Assembly (NCBI GenBank): GCA_022826535.1
Contig: JAJDUS010000122.1
Coordinates: 1 to 35,397 of the forward strand
Origin: Prochlorococcaceae cyanobacterium jk18x1bzbins.87
GTDB taxonomy: Bacteria > Cyanobacteriota > Cyanobacteriia > PCC-6307 > Cyanobiaceae
Direction of reading: 5' to 3'
DNA length: 35,397 nucleotides
Made by a program: the position numbers and the translations under genes. The notes below the pieces were generated by a model. It made no database searches and was not told the DNA's origin. It was given only the letters and a program-made list of their open reading frames with translations. This document shows positions 33,053 through 35,397 of the stretch, piece after piece (position 1 is the first letter of the stretch; each line of letters opens with the position of its first letter).

Positions 33053-34518
33053 AGCAGGCCATCCAGGAGGGGTTCATTCTGGATGTGCTCAAACACTACA
33101 CCCCCATCACCAGCTACTACAGACTGGCCAAGACCGTGGCGGACGACCCGGAATTTGACGCCAGGAAGGCCCAAAAGAAGCTGCGGCGCTATGTGGAAGG
33201 GCATCAGCACGCCATCCGGCATAAGGCGGAGATCATGGTGGACCATTTCCATGAACAGGTGATCGCCCACCGCAAAATTGACGGCAAGGCCCGGGCCATG
33301 GTGGTCACCAACGGTGTTGAGCGGGCGATCCAGTATTTCCACGCCATTCGCAGTTGCTTGAAGGAGCGCAAAAGCCCCTACCAGGCCATCGTCGCTTTCT
33401 CGGGGGAGCACAACGACGGCGGCAGGCCAGTGAACGAGGCCACCCTCAACGGGTTCCCATCCGCCAGGATCGCCGACAACATCCAACGGGATCCTTACCG
33501 TTTCCTCATTTGCGCCGACAAGTTCCAGACCGGCTACGACGAACCCCTTCTCCACACCATGTATGTGGATAAACCCCTGGCGGGGGTCAAGGCGGTCCAG
33601 ACCCTCTCCCGCCTCAACCGGGCCCACCCCGGCAAGCGTGATGTCTTCGTGCTGGACTTCCGGAACGACACGGAGACCATCAAGCAGGCGTTCTCCCCCT
33701 ACTACCGCGCCACCATCCTCTCCGACGAGACCGACCCCAACAGGCTCCACGACCTCCAAAGCCACCTGGACAAGGCCCAGGTGTATTCCCCCACCGACGT
33801 GGAGGCGTTCGTGGAGCACTACCTGAACGGCATGGGGCGGGAACAACTGGACCCGATTCTGGAGCAGTGCGTGGCGATCTACAGGAGCGACCTGGACGAG
33901 GACGGGCAGGCGGCATTCAAAGGCAAGGCCAAGGGCTTTGTGCGCACCTATGCTTTCCTCTCCTTGATCCTCCCCTACACCAACCGGGACTGGGAAGAGC
34001 GGTCGATTTTCCTGCATTTCCTGATCCCGAAACTGCCGGCCCCCGTGGAGGAGGACTTATCCAAAGGCATTCTTGACGCCATCGACATGGAAAGCTACCG
34101 GGCCGAAAAGCAAGCCCTGCGGGCCATCCTCCTGGAGGATGAAGACGGGGAAATTGACCCCGTACCCGACGAGGGCAACGGCAAACAGGGGGAGGCCCAG
34201 CCGGATCTGCTCTCCAGGATCATCGCAGATTTCAATCACCTGTTCGGTGGAATCCCGTGGGCAGATGAGGATCGGGTCCTGAAGATGATTACGGTGGAGA
34301 TTCCAGCCAAGCTGCTGGAAGATTTGGCGTTCAGCAATGCAAAAAAGAACTCGGATCCCGAAAATGCCCGTATTGAGCACGACGCAGCGCTTCAGCGGGT
34401 CATGGTGGACATCATGAAAGACAATACCCAGTTCTTCAAACACTTCATGGACAACCCGGACTTCAAACGATTCGTCAGCAACTCCAGCTTTGATGTGGCC
34501 TATAGGGGGAAGGGTTGA
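33049..34518 (+). pseudogene. hsdR: HsdR C-terminal part (after frameshift)
   Basis: An open frame of 489 codons that continues HsdR: FHVYSMKQAIQEGFILDVLK, then the second helicase lobe with ADKFQTGYDEPLLHTMYVDK and motif VI QTLSRLNRAHPGK. The C-terminal helical part ends near 34518. An ATG at 33049 falls within the natural sequence of the protein, so a separate product could in theory be made, but it would have neither nuclease nor Walker A. The two parts together have the length of a normal HsdR (about 1,000 residues). Confidence 0.88.
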
Positions 34519-34874
34519 GCTGGGGGTGGTGGCCTCTGCCGTGGGGCCTATGATGGGTTTGTTTTGAGATTGTCCAGGTCTTCTCCAGCCAATGCCTTTC
34601 CCCCTGTCACTGCCAAGCATTAATGCCATTGCCGAGGTCATCAGTGGCGGATCTGCTAACTAACCCGAGTTCTGTATAAGGGGATTGTAGGGAAGATTCT
34701 CTTGCCTTGGTTGAGTGCTGTGGGAAGCCTGATGGGAAGAGGGAAGAGGGGGAAGAAGCGACCCTGTTGCGACCTGCTTTCAGGCTGTCCAGCTCTTGGG
34801 TGGGGGGGAGGTTCCCAAATCAGGTATGACCTGATTCAGTATCCACCTGTACCACAGAAGCGGAAGGCCCCCTC
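34519..34874. other. Spacer between hsdR and the IS982 transposase
   Basis: No gene. A sequence ACCCGAGTTCTGTATAA near 34663 could be the left terminal repeat of the IS982 element, but the matching right end lies outside the window. A fragment TTGTCCAGGTCTTCTCCAG near 34570 resembles the right-end tails of the inverted-repeat elements. Confidence 0.4.
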
Positions 34875-35397
34875 ATGACGGATTCTACCATTGCCTTGTT
34901 CTGCTGTCTCGATGATTGTGCCAGGCTGGTTGAGGACTGGGAGCCTCACCACTTGATCCCCTCTAATCGCCAGCGCCGACGAGCTGCCAAGCTCTCCCTC
35001 GGCGAGATGCTGTCCATCATGGTGCTGTTTCACATCTCAGCTTATAAGGCTTTCAAGCCTTTCCGGCTCTACGGCCTCTCACAAGAGTATGGGGGCTGCT
35101 GCGGAGAACTCCCCAGCTATAGCCGGTTTGTGAGCCTGAAGCCTCGACTGCTGCTGCCGTTTTACCGGTTTACCTGCTGTTGCATGATTTCCGTGGGGAG
35201 AAGACCGGCATCTACTTTGCCGACAGTACCAAGCTGGCGGTCTGCCACAATGCACGCATCAGCCGGAACAGGGTTTTCCAAGGGATGGCCAAGCGTGGTC
35301 CTACCACCATGGGCTGGTTCTTTGGCTTCAAGCTCCATCTGCTCATCAATCACAAGGGCCGGATCATGGCCTTCAGGATGACGGATGGAAGCAGAGA
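34875..35397 (+). pseudogene. IS982-family transposase, frameshifted and cut by the window edge
   Basis: ATG 34875 opens a transposase: FCCLDDCARLVEDWEPHHLI, KLSLGEMLSIMVLFHISAYK and then [19 protein letters not shown], the N-terminal pattern of IS982-type enzymes. Near 35165-35175 one base seems missing. The original frame drifts, while a second frame continues [40 protein letters not shown], and [19 protein letters not shown], including the catalytic Asp in ADST. A -1 or +1 shift would be needed to read through. The 3' part of the gene lies outside the window. A fragment of the same family is present at 2868-3092. Confidence 0.85.

Noticed and set aside
31514-34017. Long antisense frames opposite hsdR.
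   Set aside because: These are codon-composition shadows of hsdR, which carries DEAH and Walker motifs on the plus strand.
33049-34518. The 489-codon frame as an independent helicase gene.
   Set aside because: Homology runs continuously from the upstream frame through FHVYSMKQAI, and it lacks Walker A and the nuclease. It is the second half of hsdR.
1-35397. CRISPR arrays, tRNA or rRNA genes.
   Set aside because: I saw no regularly spaced short repeats and no tRNA-like T-arm signatures. The repeats present are two-copy duplications or inverted-repeat elements.

Overview
The window looks like a chromosomal segment of a GC-rich marine picocyanobacterium. The core genes fit the Synechococcus/Prochlorococcus lineage: mqo, serS, a NifU-C scaffold, an RseP-type protease, two group-2-like sigma factors, a DUF4912 protein, an ABC1 kinase and a PhoB/PhoR-like pair. 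The heavy load of decayed insertion sequences, the toxin-antitoxin and restriction genes, and a secreted Calx-beta-type protein point more narrowly to a sponge symbiont of the 'Candidatus Synechococcus spongiarum' type. The species is my inference from gene content, not from a database search.

Layout. 1-1525 (minus): the N-terminal part of a large secreted Calx-beta-like protein that runs off the window. 1598-4548: a scrapyard holding a broken rluD, an intact HepT/MntA toxin-antitoxin pair, IS982 and IS5-family transposase debris, and an in-frame transposase/rluD chimera. 4549-11552: a dense housekeeping block with two tandem sigma factors, nth, rseP, mqo, serS and nifU-C; several of these genes overlap or nearly touch. 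11538-14338: a second decayed zone with nested IS5-family remnants, a hairpin repeat and a broken AAA/SMC-like ATPase. 14339-21788: DUF4912 protein, MscS channel, ABC1 kinase, membrane protein, a decayed IS, then the response regulator and histidine kinase.

21851-34518 is a composite defence island based on a type I restriction-modification system. An intact hsdM is separated from hsdS and hsdR by about 6 kb. The cargo is a small membrane protein, an AAA ATPase with the remains of an S8-peptidase partner, an HTH-ImmA/IrrE protein with a DUF4411 PIN protein, a C-terminal fragment of a second HsdM, and a DUF2806 protein. The cargo from about 27.6 kb to 30.0 kb is visibly more AT-rich than its surroundings. 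hsdR is split by a frameshift. 34660-35397 is an IS982-family element, frameshifted and cut by the window edge.

The most striking structure is a 225-bp element inside the S8-peptidase gene. It is flanked by a CTTA direct repeat, and removing it with one repeat copy restores the reading frame. Its core belongs to a family of roughly 120-bp inverted-repeat elements present at three sites in the window, one of which also ends a second broken ATPase gene.
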